Assembly (NCBI GenBank): GCA_001298555.1
Contig: LJCW01000186.1
Span: forward strand, 17,226-81,225
Source: Actinobacteria bacterium OV450
Lineage (GTDB): Bacteria; Actinomycetota; Actinomycetes; Streptomycetales; Streptomycetaceae
Direction of reading: 5' to 3'
DNA: 64,000 bases
Made by a program: the position numbers and the translations under genes. Under the pieces are notes generated by a model. That model made no database searches, had not been told where the DNA came from, and worked only from the letters and a program-made list of their open reading frames with translations. This document shows positions 61,613 through 64,000 of this stretch, piece by piece. How positions within the stretch are numbered: position 1 is the first letter of the stretch; each line of letters opens with the position of its first letter.

Positions 61613-61955
61613 CTTACCGAGGGGTGATCTGCGCGCGATTCGGCCGCCTGCAAATGGGGTTACCCGACACCTGGCCTGGGCGAAGACCGCGCCCCGCACC
61701 GCCGCGGGCGGCCGGTTCCGGACGGCTCCCGTGCGGCCGGAGCGCCCGGGGGCCGCCATGGAGGTGCCGATTCCGGGTACGCGCCGGGCGGGACCGGGGC
61801 GGATCGCGGGCGGATCCCGTGCGAAATCCAGCGGCCGCCGACCCCGGCCACCCCGCCCGCTTCCTCTCGAAATCCCCCGATTAGTCTTGTCAACAGGCTG
61901 TGGACAAGTTTTCGGGCAGATCATGGCCGAGGGGCACAACGGAAGGAAACGGGCC
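61605..61955 (+). other. Intergenic region before the VOC gene, with DnaA-box palindrome
   Basis: 351 bp without a gene. At 61887-61907 lies TTGTCAACA-GGC-TGTGGACAA: a perfect inverted DnaA box (TGTGGACAA) facing a one-mismatch box. A TTAGTC -10-like sequence precedes it at 61881. The palindrome sits about 50 bp before the VOC gene start and overlaps the likely promoter. Confidence 0.5.
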
Positions 61956-62756
61956 ATGGCCGCATTCGCGGAGGGCACACCCTGCTGGGTGGACGCCTCG
62001 CTTCCGGACGTCGAGGCGGGCAAGCGCTTCTACGGCGAGCTCTTCGGGTGGACCTTCGGCGCCGGCGCCGGACCCGAGTACGGCGGCTACACCCAGGCCT
62101 ACAGCCGCGGCCGCAACGTCGCCGCCCTCGCGCCCAAACCCGACGGCCGCATGCCCACCGTCTGGGGGATCTACCTCTACACCTCCGACGTCTACGCGTG
62201 CGCCGCCCGCATCCGCGCCTCCGGCGGCCAGATGGTCATGGACCCCCAGCCGGTGGGCCCGTACGGCGGCGCCGCGCTGGCGGCCGACCCCGGCGGCGCC
62301 GTCTTCGGCCTGTGGCAGCCAGGCACCCACCACGGCTTCGAGGCCCAGCAGGAGCCGTACACGTACTGCTGGAGCGAGCTCTACACACGGGCCCGCGACG
62401 CCGTCGACGTCTTCTACGCCAACGTCTTCGGCTACGTCCCCGAGGACCAGGACGACGCGGGATCGGGCGTCGAATACCGGCTGTGGTCCCCGCCCGGCAG
62501 CAGGCCGGGGGCGGAGACCGCCGTCCTGGGGCGCAGCCTGATCACCGACGCGTTCCCCGAGATCATGCCGGCGCACTTCCTCGTGTACTTCGCCGTCCCG
62601 GACTGCGACGAGTCCGTCGCGACGGTGAAGCGGCTCGGCGGCCGCGTCACCGCCGACCCCTTCGACACGCCGTACGGGCGCATCGCGGTCGTCGCCGACA
62701 ACCAGGGCGCGGTGTTCGCGCTGCTCTCCGAGGCGCGTACGGGGCCGACGCCGTAG
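61956..62756 (+). CDS. kbpA: VOC-family protein, probable AfsK-binding protein KbpA
   Basis: 266 residues from ATG 61956 (GGAAGG upstream; ATG 61923 is weaker). Two glyoxalase-like modules: TPCWVDASLPDVEAGKRFYG with FGWTFG, and YTYCWSELYTRARDAVDVFY with FGYVPE; each ends in a FGLW or FALL strand. From memory, in S. coelicolor the gene beside afsK encodes KbpA, a protein of about 250 residues that binds unphosphorylated AfsK and blocks its autophosphorylation. Position, orientation and size fit that role, but I could not align the sequences. Enzyme activity is not expected to be needed for kinase inhibition. Confidence 0.7.
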   Translation: MAAFAEGTPCWVDASLPDVEAGKRFYGELFGWTFGAGAGPEYGGYTQAYSRGRNVAALAPKPDGRMPTVWGIYLYTSDVYACAARIRASGGQMVMDPQPVGPYGGAALAADPGGAVFGLWQPGTHHGFEAQQEPYTYCWSELYTRARDAVDVFYANVFGYVPEDQDDAGSGVEYRLWSPPGSRPGAETAVLGRSLITDAFPEIMPAHFLVYFAVPDCDESVATVKRLGGRVTADPFDTPYGRIAVVADNQGAVFALLSEARTGPTP

Positions 62757-62962
62757 GCGCCGCCGGGCCGCCCCGGCGGGTCCGCCCGTCCCGCCCCCGC
62801 GGACTGTGGCGACACGGCCCCGGCGCGGGCCTGACAGAATCGGGGTTGCGCGACCCCGGGCGGCGCCCGGGGTGAGACGCTGCACGGGGCCGACCGCCGT
62901 GCAGCGGCGCGTGCAGGTGGAACGGGCCAGGCAAGGGCCCGTACGGGGAGGTGTGGAGGCGA

Positions 62963-64000
62963 GTGGTGGAGCAGCTGACGCAGCACGACCCGAGACGGAT
63001 CGGCCCCTTCGAGGTGCTGGGACGGCTCGGCGCCGGCGGCATGGGGCTGGTCTATCTCGCACGGTCGGCATCGGGACGCCGGGTGGCGATCAAGACGGTG
63101 CGCACCGAGCTCGCCGAGGACCAGCTGTTCCGGGTGCGCTTCACCCGTGAGGTGGAGGCGGCGCGCGCCGTGTCCGGGTTCTACACCGCGGCCGTGGTCG
63201 ACGCCGACCCGCGGGCCGCCGTGCCGTGGCTGGCGACCGCGTACGTCCCGGCGCCCTCCCTGGAGGAGATCGTCAACGAGTGCGGGCCGATGCCCGCCCA
63301 GGCCGTACGGTGGCTCGCCGCCGGCATCGCGGAGGCCCTCCAGTCCATCCACGGCGCCGGCCTGGTCCACCGCGACCTGAAGCCGTCCAACGTGCTCGTC
63401 GTCGAGGACGGCCCGCGCGTGATCGACTTCGGCATCGCGAGCGGCGTCTCCAACACGCGCCTGACCATGACGAACGTCGCCGTCGGCACGCCCGCGTACA
63501 TGTCACCCGAGCAGGCGAAGGACTCGCGCAGCGTCAAGGGCGCCAGCGACGTCTTCTCCCTCGGCTCGACGCTGGTCTTCGCCGCGACCGGGCATCCGCC
63601 GTACCACGGGGCCAACCCGGTGGAGACGGTGTTCATGCTGCTGCGCGACGAGCCCAACCTGGAGGGGCTCCCGGACGAGCTGCGGCCCCTGATCGACTCC
63701 TGCATGCAGATGGACGCCACCCAGCGCCCGACCCCCGCCGACCTCCAGGCGCAGCTCGCCCCGCACCTCTTCGACGGCGGCGACGACAGCGGCACCGCCT
63801 CGGCGTGGCTGCCGGGCCGGGCCGTCGCGATGATCGAGCCCCGCCGGGCGGGCCAGCGCCCGCCCGCCGCCCCGGTCCCCGCCCCCGGCCGTTCCGCGGG
63901 GCGCGGCGCCGAGGCCGCCACGCACCGCCGGGAGCCGCGCGGCGGCGCCGACCCCTGGGTCGACCCGCGGACCGGCCAGGCCCTGCCCCAGCGCCCGCGG
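62963..64000 (+). CDS. afsK: Ser/Thr protein kinase AfsK (5' part, runs off the window)
   Basis: 346 codons visible, from GTG 62963 after GGAGG. Kinase domain: Gly loop [17 protein letters not shown], Lys44 in VAIKTV, catalytic loop [15 protein letters not shown] in [10 protein letters not shown], activation loop [20 protein letters not shown], and [17 protein letters not shown]. With this start the Thr in RLT is residue 168, matching the autophosphorylation site I recall for S. coelicolor AfsK. After residue 300 a Pro/Arg-rich region begins; the sensor half lies beyond the edge. AfsK phosphorylates AfsR to raise antibiotic production and also affects hyphal branching. The gene begins 207 bp after the VOC gene. 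Confidence 0.9.
   Translation, partial: MVEQLTQHDPRRIGPFEVLGRLGAGGMGLVYLARSASGRRVAIKTVRTELAEDQLFRVRFTREVEAARAVSGFYTAAVVDADPRAAVPWLATAYVPAPSLEEIVNECGPMPAQAVRWLAAGIAEALQSIHGAGLVHRDLKPSNVLVVEDGPRVIDFGIASGVSNTRLTMTNVAVGTPAYMSPEQAKDSRSVKGASDVFSLGSTLVFAATGHPPYHGANPVETVFMLLRDEPNLEGLPDELRPLIDSCMQMDATQRPTPADLQAQLAPHLFDGGDDSGTASAWLPGRAVAMIEPRRAGQRPPAAPVPAPGRSAGRGAEAATHRREPRGGADPWVDPRTGQALPQRPR

Overview
The window is very GC-rich chromosomal DNA with dense genes, many GTG starts, ATGA/GTGA translational overlaps, long T-poor terminator hairpins and a rare TTA codon. All of this fits Streptomyces. Two landmarks anchor it. One is a DtxR-family iron regulator matching DmdR1, with a long antisense reading frame like the described Adm frame. 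The other, at the right edge, is the start of a Ser/Thr kinase that I recognise as AfsK. Gene order resembles the central-chromosome dmdR1-to-afsK interval of S. coelicolor (from memory, not searched).

Layout, left part. 1-8.3 kb: an acyl-CoA catabolic operon (AtuA-like protein, biotin-dependent acyl-CoA carboxylase beta and alpha, acyl-CoA dehydrogenase), then an enoyl-CoA hydratase and a TetR regulator. 8.4-10.4 kb: citrate synthase and pdxH. 10.4-12.4 kb: a single IscB-type RNA-guided nuclease gene, broken by one frameshift and flanked by strongly structured non-coding DNA. 12.5-18.5 kb: PAS protein, SIS protein, dmdR1, a TTA-containing hydrolase and a LuxR-type regulator. 18.6-22.1 kb: a tiny secreted peptide and two secreted cell-wall enzymes (CHAP and Rpf-like) that share a C-terminal repeat domain. 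22.2-34.2 kb: ABC transporter, prim-pol-like protein, NsdA-like regulator, proline-rich membrane protein, solute-binding lipoprotein, purU, a sigma factor with zinc-finger partner, and an EF-hand protein.

Layout, right part (34.4-61.6 kb): a dispersed catabolic gene set, interrupted by unrelated genes (two-component system, VOC protein, PNPOx-like oxidase, lipoprotein and others). It contains AMP-forming and ADP-forming acyl-CoA synthetases, an amidohydrolase, four acyl-CoA dehydrogenases (two as an overlapping pair), a cyclase-family hydrolase, SDR, zinc alcohol dehydrogenase, flavin reductase, enoyl-CoA hydratase, flavin monooxygenase, DoxX, a DUF35 protein, a lipid-transfer-type thiolase and a deazaflavin-type oxidoreductase.

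The most striking pattern is a 15-bp palindrome, CTGACG-N3-CGTCAG. It occurs in nearly every regulatory gap of the catabolic genes (nine sites with at least 11 of 12 matches), with a tenth, weaker copy across the start codon of the TetR gene at 60957-61604. I infer one TetR regulon controlling a scattered pathway for activating and beta-oxidising an unknown, possibly cyclic or isoprenoid, carboxylic acid. The broken IscB element with its candidate omega RNA is the second highlight. The right end holds a VOC protein (probably KbpA) and AfsK, with a DnaA-box-like palindrome in their upstream region.
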